From: DATBDM01 sp034664425
GTDB lineage: Bacteria; Actinomycetota; Thermoleophilia; Solirubrobacterales; Solirubrobacteraceae
Assembly: GCA_034664425.1 (NCBI GenBank)
Contig: JAXDHR010000136.1
Coordinates: 1-64,000 of the forward strand
DNA length: 64,000 nt
Direction of reading: 5' to 3'
Below the pieces are notes generated by a model that made no database searches, had not been told where the DNA came from, and saw only the letters and a list, made by a program, of their open reading frames with translations. A program made the translations under genes and the position numbers. Of the stretch, positions 25,345-33,699 are shown in pieces (positions within the stretch are counted from its first letter, which is position 1; the number at the start of each line of letters is the position of its first letter).

Positions 25345-26358
25345 TCACGACGTGGTCAGCACCATCCGGAAGCGGGCGTCGCCGGCCGTCATCTTGTCGT
25401 AGGCCGCCTGCGCCTCGGACAGCGGCCGCGTCTCGATCCGAGGGCGCACGCCGGTCAGCACGGAGAAGCGCAGCGTGTCCTCGGAATCCTGCGAGGTGCC
25501 GGACGCGTGCCCCTGGATTGCCGTCGAGCCGGGGATGATCGCGAAGGCGGGAACCTGCAACGGGTCAGGCGAGGCGCCGACGACGATCAGCTGGCCGCGC
25601 GGCTTGAGCCCGGCGAGGGTGGGCGTCATCGCGCCGGCGGCGGTGACGGTCGCGAGCACGACGGTCGCGCCGCCGAGCTCGGTCAGCGCCTGCCCGACGT
25701 CGACGGCGGTCGAGTCGAGGTAGTGGTGCGCTCCGAGCTCGCGCGCCAGCGGCTCCTTCTCGGTGCCGCGGGCGATGGCGACCACCTCGAAGCCCATCTT
25801 GGCTGCGTACTGGATCCCGAGGTGGCCGAGACCGCCGACGCCAAGGATGGCCACACGGTCGCCAGGGCGGGCGACCGACTCCCGCAGCGCGTTGAAGGTC
25901 GTGATGCCGGCGCACAGCAGCGGCGCCGCGTCCGCGTCGGCGAGCTCCTCCGGGATCCTGGCGAGCGCCTCCGCCGGCGCCACCATCGCCTCCGCGTAGC
26001 CGCCGTCGTACGCGATGCCGGGCACGCGGCCGTTCTCGCAGGCGATGAAGTCGCCGCGCCGGCACGGCTCGCAGACGAAGCAGCACCCGCCGAACCAGCC
26101 GACGCCGACGCGGTCGCCCACCGCCCACGCCTCCACGCCCTCCCCGAGGGCGTCGACGACGCCCGCGATCTCGTGGCCGGGAATGCGCGGGAACGCGTTG
26201 CCCATCGCGCCGAGGACGGTCAGTGAATCGGAGTGGCAGATCCCGCAGGCGAGGACCTTCACGCGCACCTCGCCCCGCGCCGGCTCGGGCAGATCGACGT
26301 CGACGAGCTCGAACTTCGCACCCGCCTCGGGAACGCGCGCGGCTTTCATCGTGGTCAT
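25345..26358 (-). CDS. Zinc-dependent alcohol dehydrogenase (MDR family)
   Basis: Medium-chain dehydrogenase of 337 residues, AdhP-like. Catalytic zinc ligands: ACGICHSDSLTVLG (Cys near 39) and PRIPGHEIAGVVDALGEG (His/Glu near 62). The structural-zinc cysteines appear as GGCCFVCEPCRRGDFIACEN. NAD(P) motif ILGVGGLGHLGIQYAAKMGF. It oxidises an alcohol or reduces an aldehyde; substrate unknown. Alone on the minus strand, starting 77-90 bp from the gamma-glutamyltransferase remnant. Confidence 0.93.
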   Translation of the reverse strand: MTTMKAARVPEAGAKFELVDVDLPEPARGEVRVKVLACGICHSDSLTVLGAMGNAFPRIPGHEIAGVVDALGEGVEAWAVGDRVGVGWFGGCCFVCEPCRRGDFIACENGRVPGIAYDGGYAEAMVAPAEALARIPEELADADAAPLLCAGITTFNALRESVARPGDRVAILGVGGLGHLGIQYAAKMGFEVVAIARGTEKEPLARELGAHHYLDSTAVDVGQALTELGGATVVLATVTAAGAMTPTLAGLKPRGQLIVVGASPDPLQVPAFAIIPGSTAIQGHASGTSQDSEDTLRFSVLTGVRPRIETRPLSEAQAAYDKMTAGDARFRMVLTTS

Positions 26359-26434
26359 GTATTGACCCTACCCAGGTCGGCAGGAGTGCCGGGCGGGCGT
26401 CCGGCGCCAGCCGCTCGACTTCGCTCTGCGCCGG

Positions 26435-27207
26435 AGACCTGAACGGCGTGGAGCTGCAGGGCGACTTCGGCATGGTCGCCTCGACACATCGCCTTGCTTC
26501 GCGCGCGGGCCTGCGAATCCTCGAACGCGGCGGCAACGCCGCCGATGCGGCGTGGAGGGCATGGCGGCCTCCGGATCGCGCGAGGGCAGGATCGATCGCG
26601 CCCGCGACGCCTTCCGCCGCGGCTTCGTCGCCGAGCGGATCTCGGCCTTCGTCGGGGCCCGCCCCGGTCGCCGACGTGGCGGGCGTCGTGCAGCGAGGAC
26701 TCCTCAACGCCGATGATCTCGCCGGGTGGTCGGCCGGCTGGGAGGAATGCGTGTCGGGACGCTGGGCGGGCGCCACGGTGCACGAGAGCGGCCCGTGGGG
26801 CCAGGGCGCGGTGCTGCTCCAGATGGCTGCGCTCCTGCAACGCTGCGCGGTGGACGGCGACGAGCCGTTCGGCGGACGGTCCATCCACACGGTAGGTCGA
26901 GTGCTTCAACCTCGCGCCCTGCGCGCATCTGCTCCATGGGCGCGACCTGGCAGGCGATCGACGCGGTGGAGTCCCCACGCTGCACGTGTCGAGCTCGTTC
27001 GCTCCCCACGAGCGGACGCCGCGCGGCGTCGTCGTCGAAGACCGCCTCGCGCCGGCGGCGCTCGCGGACCTGCGCCGCAGAGGCCACGTCGTGACCCTCG
27101 AGGAGGCCTTCACGCTCGGTCAGGTCTGCGCCGTCTCGCGCGACGTGTACGGCCGCATGCGGGCCGCTGCGGACTCGCGCGGGCTCGGGGAGGCTGCGGG
27201 GCGCTGA
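26435..27207 (+). pseudogene. Decayed gamma-glutamyltransferase-like gene
   Basis: Three blocks recognisable as gamma-glutamyltranspeptidase/Ntn hydrolase occur in order but in different frames: DFGMVASTHRLASRAGLRIL with ERGGNAADAA near 26465-26555; GLLNADDLAGWSAGWEECVS and VHESGPWGQGAVLLQMAALL around 26695-26850; and SSFAPHERTPRGVVVEDRLA with LRRRGHVVTLEEAFTLGQVC from 26986 to 27207. The usual length is 530-580 codons; here about 257 codons of DNA remain, and the central part with the catalytic Thr is missing. Clear pseudogene by deletion and frameshift. Confidence 0.8.
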
Positions 27208-27318
27208 GGCGCCCGGGCGCGCTATCGCTGCAGGCCGGTCCTCAGGGTTCGCAGTTCGCGTCCCGCGTCCGGCCTGTGCGTCTGCTCACGTTTTCGCCGA
27301 CGTGCGCGTCACATCATC

Positions 27319-28068
27319 GTGACCACTCACCCGGAATCCGAGTCATGCGCCGTCCACGACCGCTCGCTGACCAGGCGCGTCGATCGCCTCGACTGGCGTG
27401 CGTTGCGCGAGCGGCTCGATCGCGACGGCTTCGCGGTCACCGCGAAGGTGCTCCGCGACGACGAGGCCGGGGAGCTCGCCGATCTGTTCGAGGGCGGCCG
27501 CTTCCGATCGACGGTCGAGATGGCGCGCCATCGCTTCGGCGATGGCCGCTACCGCTACTTCGACCACCCGTTGCCCGAGCCGATCGCGGTTCTGCGCAGC
27601 GCGTTCTACGAGCACCTGGCGCCGGTCGCCAACGCCTGGTGGGAACGGCTCGGCGACGGCGCTGATCCGTTCCCTCCGACGCACGAGCAGCTGCTGGATC
27701 GTTGCCGCGCCGCCGGGCAGTCGCGCCCGACTCCGTTGATCCTCCGCTACGGCCCAGGCGACTGGAACGCCCTCCACAAGGACCTCTACGGGGAGGTGTA
27801 CTTCCCCTTTCAGGTGCTCACGATCCTGTCACGTCCGGGTGTTGACTTCGACGGCGGCCAGTTCGTCTTGATGGAGCAGCGCCCGCGCGCGCAGAGCCGG
27901 GCGCACGTGCTCGAGCCCGACCGCGGCGCGTTCGTGATCTTCCCGACCGACCGCCGGCCTGCGCGAGGCAGCCGCGGCTTCTACCGCGTCGGGATGCGCC
28001 ACGGCGTCAGCACGATCACCCGCGGCTCGCGCACGGCCCTGGGGATCATCTTCCACGACGCCGCCTGA
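27319..28068 (+). CDS. 2-oxoglutarate/Fe(II)-dependent oxygenase-like protein
   Basis: Protein of 249 residues resembling the 2OG-Fe(II) oxygenase superfamily. Putative metal ligands: HKDLYGEVYFPFQ (HxD, near residue 153) and MRHGVSTITRGSRTALGIIF (distal His near 224 and 2OG-binding Arg). The region ILSRPGVDFDGGQFVLMEQR is typical of prolyl-hydroxylase-like folds. The GTG at 27319 is the first start of the frame. Substrate unknown; it stands alone after the gamma-glutamyltransferase remnant. Confidence 0.75.
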   Translation: MTTHPESESCAVHDRSLTRRVDRLDWRALRERLDRDGFAVTAKVLRDDEAGELADLFEGGRFRSTVEMARHRFGDGRYRYFDHPLPEPIAVLRSAFYEHLAPVANAWWERLGDGADPFPPTHEQLLDRCRAAGQSRPTPLILRYGPGDWNALHKDLYGEVYFPFQVLTILSRPGVDFDGGQFVLMEQRPRAQSRAHVLEPDRGAFVIFPTDRRPARGSRGFYRVGMRHGVSTITRGSRTALGIIFHDAA

Positions 28069-28302
28069 GCGCCGGACCGGCGACGGCCAGTTCGGCCACC
28101 GCCGAGTCGGCCGACCGCCGCGCGCGACGCGGACGGCCGCGCTGGGTGAGCCGGGCGCAACATCGTCGCCGCGATGCATCGAGCCGTCTCCTCGACGACG
28201 TGCTGACCGCAGCCGCAGTTCGATCGCACACGTCCGGCGATGTGCGCGGCGGCCGCCTGGGTATGCGAACCGTCCACTCGCACCTCCGACAAGGGCCGCC
28301 GC

Positions 28303-29196
28303 ATGAGCCACGACCAGCACACCACCCAGGATCCGACCCGGCAGCACCCGGACTCGCTGCCCGCCGACCAGCTCGAGCACCCAGGGCTTCAGAGCGAGAT
28401 GAGCCACGCGCCCGATTTCGGCGAGCAGAGCTACCGCGGCACGGGCAAGCTCGAGGGTCGCAAGGCGATCGTCACGGGCGGCGACTCCGGCATCGGCCGG
28501 GCGGTCGCCCTGGCCTTTGCGCGCGAGGGCGCGGACGTCGCAATCTCCTACCTCGAGGCGGAGCAGAGCGACGCCGACGAGACGGCGCGCGTGGTGCGCG
28601 AGGCCGGCCGGACCGCGCTGCAGCTGCCGGGCGACCTGCAGGACAGTGGCTACTGCCGCACGCTGGTCGAGCAGTCGGTCCAAGGGCTCGGTGGCGTCGA
28701 CATCCTCGTCAACAACGCGGCGTACCAGATGGCTCGCGAGGGCCTCGCCGACATCTCCGAGGATGAGCTCGAGCGGACCTTCCGCACCAACATCCTCGCC
28801 ATGTTCCACACCTGCAAGGCAGCGCTCGAGCACATGCGCCCGGGCGCGGCGATCATCAACACCGCGTCGATCCAGGCCTACCAGCCGGACCCGATGCTGC
28901 TGGCCTACGCGGCGACCAAGGCCGCGATCGTCAACTTCACCAAGGGGCTGGCGCAGGAGGCGATCGAGCACGGCATCCGCGTCAACGCCGTCGCCCCGGG
29001 GCCGATCTGGACCCCGCTCATCCCGGCGACGATGCCGGAGGACAAGGTCGAGGACTTCGGCGCCGACGAATCGCCGATGAAGCGAGCCGGGCAGCCGGCC
29101 GAGCTCGCGCCCCTCTACGTCTTCCTCGCCTCCCAGGAGTCCAGCTATGTCACCGGCGAGGTCGTCGGGGCCACCGGTGGCACGCCGCTGTCGTAG
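28303..29196 (+). CDS. SDR family oxidoreductase (general-stress-protein-39-like)
   Basis: Short-chain dehydrogenase of 297 residues with the N-terminal extension typical of the YghA/GsP39 group (PGLQSEMSHAPDFGEQSYRG). Cofactor motif IVTGGDSGIGRAVALAFARE near 63; NNAAYQ; catalytic Ser in NTASIQAY and YxxxK in LAYAATKAAIVNFTKG. The start at 28303 follows an ambiguous ribosome site. The next gene begins immediately after the stop with no spacer, so the two are one unit. Physiological substrate unknown. Confidence 0.93.
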   Translation: MSHDQHTTQDPTRQHPDSLPADQLEHPGLQSEMSHAPDFGEQSYRGTGKLEGRKAIVTGGDSGIGRAVALAFAREGADVAISYLEAEQSDADETARVVREAGRTALQLPGDLQDSGYCRTLVEQSVQGLGGVDILVNNAAYQMAREGLADISEDELERTFRTNILAMFHTCKAALEHMRPGAAIINTASIQAYQPDPMLLAYAATKAAIVNFTKGLAQEAIEHGIRVNAVAPGPIWTPLIPATMPEDKVEDFGADESPMKRAGQPAELAPLYVFLASQESSYVTGEVVGATGGTPLS

Positions 29197-29697
29197 ATGC
29201 GCTCGCTGGCCGGCACACTGTCGAGGGGAGTTGCCGCCGGGCTGATCGGCGGTGTGGTCATGACCGCCGTCGAGAAGGCCGAGCAGGCGCTGACCGGGCG
29301 GCCGGACTCCTACGTGCCGGGGCGCACGCTCGCACATCTCGTCGGCCTCCCGGATCCCGACACCGACCGCGTCACGCGGAACCTGGTGATGCACTTCGGG
29401 ACCGCCGCGACGGCCGGAGTGCTGCGCGCCGTGATGTCCGTCGCGAACCTGCGCGGGCCGACGGCCTCGTTCCTGCACACATGGATGCGGCTCGCCATCG
29501 ACCAGACGCTGGAGAACCGGACCGGCGTCGGGGCCCCTCCGGCTTCCTGGCCGCGGGACGAGCTGGTCATCGACGTCGCGCACAAGGCGGTCTATGCGTT
29601 CGCCACGGGGGCGCTCGCCGACGCGCTGATCCGTCCGGCCGCGGGGACGTCGGCGGAGCGGCCGGCGCAACGCCTGCGGCGGCCGGGATTCGCGTAG
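29197..29697 (+). CDS. Hypothetical membrane protein
   Basis: Protein of 166 residues that I do not recognise. Hydrophobic segments at the N-terminus (GVAAGLIGGVVMTAVEKAEQ), middle (FGTAATAGVLRAVMSVANL) and C-terminus (VYAFATGALADALIRPAA) suggest three to four membrane or membrane-associated helices. Its ATG abuts the SDR stop, implying translational coupling and shared expression. No catalytic motif is visible. Confidence 0.65.
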   Translation: MRSLAGTLSRGVAAGLIGGVVMTAVEKAEQALTGRPDSYVPGRTLAHLVGLPDPDTDRVTRNLVMHFGTAATAGVLRAVMSVANLRGPTASFLHTWMRLAIDQTLENRTGVGAPPASWPRDELVIDVAHKAVYAFATGALADALIRPAAGTSAERPAQRLRRPGFA

Positions 29698-29845
29698 GCG
29701 GCGGCGAGCACCCGAGCCGCGGGGCGACCGCGCCTCCGTTGCGTCGTCGCATGCGGCCCTCGAGATGCACCCGAAGCTGACGGGCGACGGGGTCCAGGCC
29801 TGATCGGCCCGCCACTCGCCGGCGGAGGGTGATGAACTCCTCCGC

Positions 29846-30634
29846 ATGAACACGACCCAGCACGAGCGCGGTGAGCGATTCGTGGCCCTGCATGCCGGCG
29901 AGCCCTTCGTCATCCCCAACCCGTGGGACGCCGGGTCTGCGCGCATGCTCGAGGCGCTCGGCTTCGCCGCGCTGGCCACCACGAGCTCGGGGTTCGCCTT
30001 CACGCTCGGGCGCCGCGACGGCGACGTCACGCTCGAGGAGGTGGCCGCGCATACCGCCGCGATCGCCGCCGCCAGCGACCTGCCGCTCTCCGTCGATCTC
30101 GAGAACGGCTACGCCGACGACCCGGACGCTGTCGCGGCCGCGGTGGCGCGCGTCGCCGGAGCCGGCGCGGTCGGCGCGTCGATCGAGGACTTCAGGCCCG
30201 GCGCCGGCATCTACCCGCGCGAGCAGGCCGCCGAGCGTCTCGCCGGCGCCGTGGAGGCCGCCCGCGGTCTCGGCTTCCCGTTCGTGCTGACCGCGCGCGC
30301 GGAGAACCACATCCGCGGCAACCCCGACCTCGACGACACGATCGCGCGCCTGCAGGCCTACGAGCAGGCGGGCGCGGACGTGCTCTACGCCCCCGGACTG
30401 CGCACCGTGGAGGAGATCCGCGCCGTCTGCGGTGCTGTCTCGCGGCCAGTGAACGTCCTCGCGGTCGGCGAGCTCACGGGCGACGACATCGCAGCGGCGG
30501 GCGCGCGGCGCATCAGCCTCGGGGGCCGGCTGACGTGGGCCGCCGCCGAGGCCGCGACCGCCGCGGCGACGGCCATCCGCGACCGCGGCGACTTCTCGCT
30601 GCTGACGGCGGGCCCGCCCGGCTGGCTGCGCTGA
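29846..30634 (+). CDS. Isocitrate lyase/PEP mutase superfamily protein
   Basis: TIM-barrel protein of 262 residues like the short actinobacterial carboxyphosphonoenolpyruvate mutase/oxaloacetate decarboxylase-like group. Visible: FVIPNPWDAGSARMLEALGF, ATTSSGFAFTLGRRDGDVTL, the metal-binding DLENGYADDPDAVAA, and GASIEDFRPG. The KKCGH/KRCGH motif of isocitrate lyase is absent, so it is not that enzyme. It may act as a C-C lyase on an oxaloacetate-like substrate. Confidence 0.88.
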   Translation: MNTTQHERGERFVALHAGEPFVIPNPWDAGSARMLEALGFAALATTSSGFAFTLGRRDGDVTLEEVAAHTAAIAAASDLPLSVDLENGYADDPDAVAAAVARVAGAGAVGASIEDFRPGAGIYPREQAAERLAGAVEAARGLGFPFVLTARAENHIRGNPDLDDTIARLQAYEQAGADVLYAPGLRTVEEIRAVCGAVSRPVNVLAVGELTGDDIAAAGARRISLGGRLTWAAAEAATAAATAIRDRGDFSLLTAGPPGWLR

Positions 30635-30726
30635 GCGGCGCTCCGGCGGCCCGCCAGACAGGTGGATCGGGCCGCCGGGCCGCGTTCGCGCGACTCGGCT
30701 GAGACTCAGGATTTTCCCAGCTTCCG

Positions 30727-30766
30727 CACAGCCGGCCCAAAGGGCCGCCCAGCATCCTCGGCTGTG
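30727..30766 (+). promoter_or_regulatory. Nested inverted repeat in the 5' leader of the DUF5666-like gene
   Basis: CACAGCC (30727-30733) pairs with GGCTGTG (30760-30766), and the inner GGCCC (30734-30738) pairs with GGGCC (30742-30746). The element ends 12 bp before the GAAGGAG ribosome site of the gene at 30792. It may be a terminator of the upstream gene or a leader structure affecting translation. Confidence 0.35.
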
Positions 30767-30791
30767 GGAGGTAGATCGAAGGAGATCCCAG

Positions 30792-31499
30792 ATGCTAGGT
30801 CGGAGACTCAGCAAGCCCCTCGCCATCGGCGCCGCGGTCGTTGTGATCGCAGGCGGCGCCTACGGGGTCGTCAGCGCGACCTCCGGCAACGGCTCGGCCG
30901 GTGCCAGCACGGGACAGGTGGCCCCGAAGGCGGGATTCAGGGCAGCGGGCGGATCGAACGCAAGGTCCGGACCGGCCGCCGGAGGCGTCGTCGGTACGGT
31001 CAGCAGCGTGTCGACGTCGAGCTTCACGGTGTCGACATCAGCGGGTCAGAAGGTGACCGTCAAGAAGGCGTCCTCGACGACGTACCGCAAGGGGACGAGC
31101 TCCGCCTCGGCGCGTGCCATCACGAAGGGCAAACCGGTCCTCGTGCTCGGGACGACCAACGGAACGACGATCACGGCAACGCAGGTCGTCGTGCAACCGG
31201 CCAGTGGCGGCTCGACGACGTTCACGCCGTCGAAGGTGGTCCCCTTCAAGCGCGGAGCACCCACCACGTCGAAGCAGGACGGCCAGATCCCGGCGAACTA
31301 CAGTGAGGGCTCGGGGAAGATCGTCGGCGGAACGACGGCGAACAAGGCGACCAAAGCGGCACTGGCGGCCTATCCGGGCGGCGTCGTCGACCGCGTCGTC
31401 AAGCTCAGCAACGGCGAGTACGAGGTCCACAACATCGGCGTGAACTGGCCGCACCACGTCTTCGTCAACGCGAGCTTCAAGGTCGTCGGCGCGAACTAG
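30792..31499 (+). CDS. Membrane-anchored or secreted DUF5666/PepSY-like protein
   Basis: Protein of 235 residues with an N-terminal hydrophobic segment (LAIGAAVVVIAGGAYGVVSA) acting as signal or anchor. Residues about 65-135 form a beta-rich Ser/Thr/Val domain (GGVVGTVSSVSTSSFTVSTS) like DUF5666, and the C-terminus (ATKAALAAYPGGVVDRVVKL, NGEYEVHNI) resembles a PepSY domain. Likely located outside the membrane. GAAGGAG lies just upstream of the ATG. Function unknown; PepSY proteins often inhibit peptidases or bind wall components. Confidence 0.7.
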   Translation: MLGRRLSKPLAIGAAVVVIAGGAYGVVSATSGNGSAGASTGQVAPKAGFRAAGGSNARSGPAAGGVVGTVSSVSTSSFTVSTSAGQKVTVKKASSTTYRKGTSSASARAITKGKPVLVLGTTNGTTITATQVVVQPASGGSTTFTPSKVVPFKRGAPTTSKQDGQIPANYSEGSGKIVGGTTANKATKAALAAYPGGVVDRVVKLSNGEYEVHNIGVNWPHHVFVNASFKVVGAN

Positions 31500-31526
31500 C
31501 GCCCTCGCCGCGCGGCGTACCGGGCA

Positions 31527-31557
31527 CTGTTCGGAGTCTGCTCCGGGCTCCGAACAG
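31527..31557. terminator. Strong bidirectional hairpin between convergent genes
   Basis: CTGTTCGGAG (31527-31536) and CTCCGAACAG (31548-31557) form a perfect 10-bp stem with an 11-base loop, 27 bp after the DUF5666-like stop and 22 bp from the convergent DUF1275 stop. No T-tract is present. Position and symmetry make a two-way transcription terminator likely. Confidence 0.65.
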
Positions 31558-31579
31558 GTTCCGGTCGGCTCGGGTGCGA

Positions 31580-32290
31580 TCAAGCCGCACGCCGGCGAGC
31601 GCGGCGCCGTCTCAGCGACGTCGCGCCTACGACGCCCCCGACTCCCAGGAGCTGGACGAGCGGCGCACAGCGAGGCGCCTCGACCGTGAGCGCACCGCCG
31701 ACGACCGCGCCGGCGATCAGCGCGGTGAGGATCTCGAGGCTGCGCGCGGCCGCGCGCACTGAGCCGTCCGAGGCGAGACGGATCACGACGCCGGTCAGCG
31801 TGCCGGTCAGATACGTCGTCGACAGGCCCGAGACTCCGAAACGCTGCGTCGTGCTGCTCTGGATGCCGAGCGCCACCGCGTCGAGCGCGAGCAGCGCCAG
31901 CTGAACCGAGTCCACGCGTGGATGGCCTCCGGCGGCCTCCCAGCCGATCGCGAAGAGCACGAGAACGGCCAGTTCGATCGCCAGCGCCCGCGTCACCGCG
32001 GCGGGCCAGATCGGATCGCCCGCTCGGGCGGTGCCGGCCGTCCGGGCGCCCACGACGCAACCGAAGACGAAGGCCGCGATGGCGAGGCCCGCATGGGTCA
32101 CGAGCGACCAGTCGCCCGTCCCCGCGCCCACTCCGAGCAGGACCATGTTGCCGGTCATGACACTCGTGAACACGCCCCCGAGACCGAGGAACCCGATGGC
32201 GTCCGTCGCGCCGCTCACGACCGCCAGCACGATGACGAGGCGATGCCGCTGGCCGGGCGTCAGATCGCTGGCTGCAGCTGTCGTCGGCAC
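31580..32290 (-). CDS. DUF1275/YoaK family membrane protein
   Basis: Integral membrane protein of about 236 residues. From the GTG at 32290 the sequence TPGQRHRLVIVLAVVSGATD opens the first helix; the family signature DAIGFLGLGGVFTSVMTGN follows, and YLTGTLTGVVIRLA sits near the end of the domain. About six membrane segments. DUF1275 proteins (YoaK) are of unproven function. The frame extends to 32797, but the upstream part is not protein-like. Confidence 0.85.
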   Translation of the reverse strand: MPTTAAASDLTPGQRHRLVIVLAVVSGATDAIGFLGLGGVFTSVMTGNMVLLGVGAGTGDWSLVTHAGLAIAAFVFGCVVGARTAGTARAGDPIWPAAVTRALAIELAVLVLFAIGWEAAGGHPRVDSVQLALLALDAVALGIQSSTTQRFGVSGLSTTYLTGTLTGVVIRLASDGSVRAAARSLEILTALIAGAVVGGALTVEAPRCAPLVQLLGVGGVVGATSLRRRRARRRAA

Positions 32291-32495
32291 CCCGTCGCGG
32301 CCATCAGGGCTTGCGGTGGACCGGGAAGCGGGCGGGGCCGAGTCCCGTGAACGGCTCCCGGTCCCCTCCGCCCCAGCGGTGCTCGAGGCGCATTCCCGCG
32401 ACCCGCTCGCCGAAGTACGCGTCGGCTCCCACGCGTGCAGTCTCGCAGGCAGCTTCCGCGCGCGCACCGATCGAGGCGCTGAGCAGGCTTCGCGG

Positions 32496-33668
32496 TCAGG
32501 AGCGGGCGGTCCAATTGGAAGAGGTTGCCGGGTGCGGCGTCCTGGCGACCGCGGCGAGAGCGGCGGCCGCGGCGAGCAGACACAGCGGGACGAGCGCGAG
32601 CGCGGCGGTGAGGCCGATGGCGTCGGCGAGCGGCCCGACGCTGAGCGGGAGCGCGACGACGGCGACGGCGGCGACGCTGACCGCGCGTCCACCTGCGAGT
32701 GTCGGCCGGTCGGGCGCGGTGGCGACCGCGAGCGCGAGCGCCATCGGGAACACGTTGCCGTTGCCGAATCCCGCCAATGCGAGGCCGGCGGCGGCAACGG
32801 CCGGCGAGCCGGCGACCCACAGGATCGCGAATCCCGCGAGCGCGCATGCGATGCCGACGGCGAGCACCCGCTGGGGGCTCGCGCGGCGGGCCAGCGCGCT
32901 GCCGGCGCCGCGGCCGGCCACCATGCCGGCGAAATAGGCCGCCATGACGCCGACCGCCGTGTCGATGCTCGTCCCCGTGGTGGCGTGTACGAAGCTCGCG
33001 CCCCACGAGCTCAGGCACCAGTCGGCGGCGGCGCCGAAGAAGATCAACGTGGCGGGGACCCGGAACGCCGGCGGCAACCCCCCGCCCGGCTCCGCCCCGG
33101 CAGCCGTCGCGCCGCCGCCGATCGGCTGCCCGCGGCCGGCCAGGAAGGCGAGGGGCAGGACGGCGACCGGCGCCAGCAGCGCCGCGCGCCAGCCGAGTGC
33201 GAGCGCTCCGGCGAGCGTCAGCGTCCCCGCCACGACGAGGTAGCCGAGGCCGGCGATCACGTTGCTCTCGGCGAAGGCGATCGCGCGCGCCTCGCCGTGG
33301 TGGTCGGCGAGCGTCGACTGGACGCTCACGAGCAGCAGGCCGCCGAACGAGCCCATCACCGCCATGGCGCCCACCGTCACCACTGCGCTGCGGCCGAGCG
33401 TCAGCGCGACCGTGCCCACGGCCATCCCGGCGGCACCCAGCCAGAACACGCTGCGCCGCCCGAGCCGCCGCTCGAGCGTCGCCGTCACCACCCCGGCGAT
33501 CGCCCCGCCGAGCGAGAAGGCGGCGACGTGCAGGCCGGCGACGGTGTAACGGAGGTGGAGCTCGTCGCGCAGGTGGGGCACGATCAGGCCGGGCGAGCCT
33601 TGAAGGAAGGCAAACCAGCCGAGCATGCCGTAGGCCAGCCAGGTGAGGCGATCCCGGCGGAACTCCAT
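32496..33668 (-). CDS. MFS transporter
   Basis: Twelve-helix permease of 390 residues starting MEFRRDRLTWLAYGMLGWFA. Motif-like regions include SPGLIVPHLRDELHLRYTVA, LERRLGRRSVFWLGAAGMAV and the second-half GFGNGNVFPMALALAVATA, resembling sugar or fucose/arabinose-efflux-type MFS proteins. An 18-bp LacI-type operator ends six bases upstream of the ATG, and the LacI gene lies directly upstream, so the transporter is almost certainly repressed by it. Substrate unknown, perhaps a sugar. Confidence 0.9.
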   Translation of the reverse strand: MEFRRDRLTWLAYGMLGWFAFLQGSPGLIVPHLRDELHLRYTVAGLHVAAFSLGGAIAGVVTATLERRLGRRSVFWLGAAGMAVGTVALTLGRSAVVTVGAMAVMGSFGGLLLVSVQSTLADHHGEARAIAFAESNVIAGLGYLVVAGTLTLAGALALGWRAALLAPVAVLPLAFLAGRGQPIGGGATAAGAEPGGGLPPAFRVPATLIFFGAAADWCLSSWGASFVHATTGTSIDTAVGVMAAYFAGMVAGRGAGSALARRASPQRVLAVGIACALAGFAILWVAGSPAVAAAGLALAGFGNGNVFPMALALAVATAPDRPTLAGGRAVSVAAVAVVALPLSVGPLADAIGLTAALALVPLCLLAAAAALAAVARTPHPATSSNWTARS

Positions 33669-33673
33669 CGCAG

Positions 33674-33691
33674 TGGTATATCGATATACCA
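33674..33691. promoter_or_regulatory. LacI-family operator (18-bp perfect palindrome)
   Basis: TGGTATATCGATATACCA is a perfect palindrome with the central CG pair typical of LacI/PurR/GalR operators. It sits between the LacI-type gene (stop at 33700) and the MFS start at 33668, overlapping the leader of the transporter gene. Confidence 0.85.
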
Positions 33692-33699
33692 ACCGCGGA

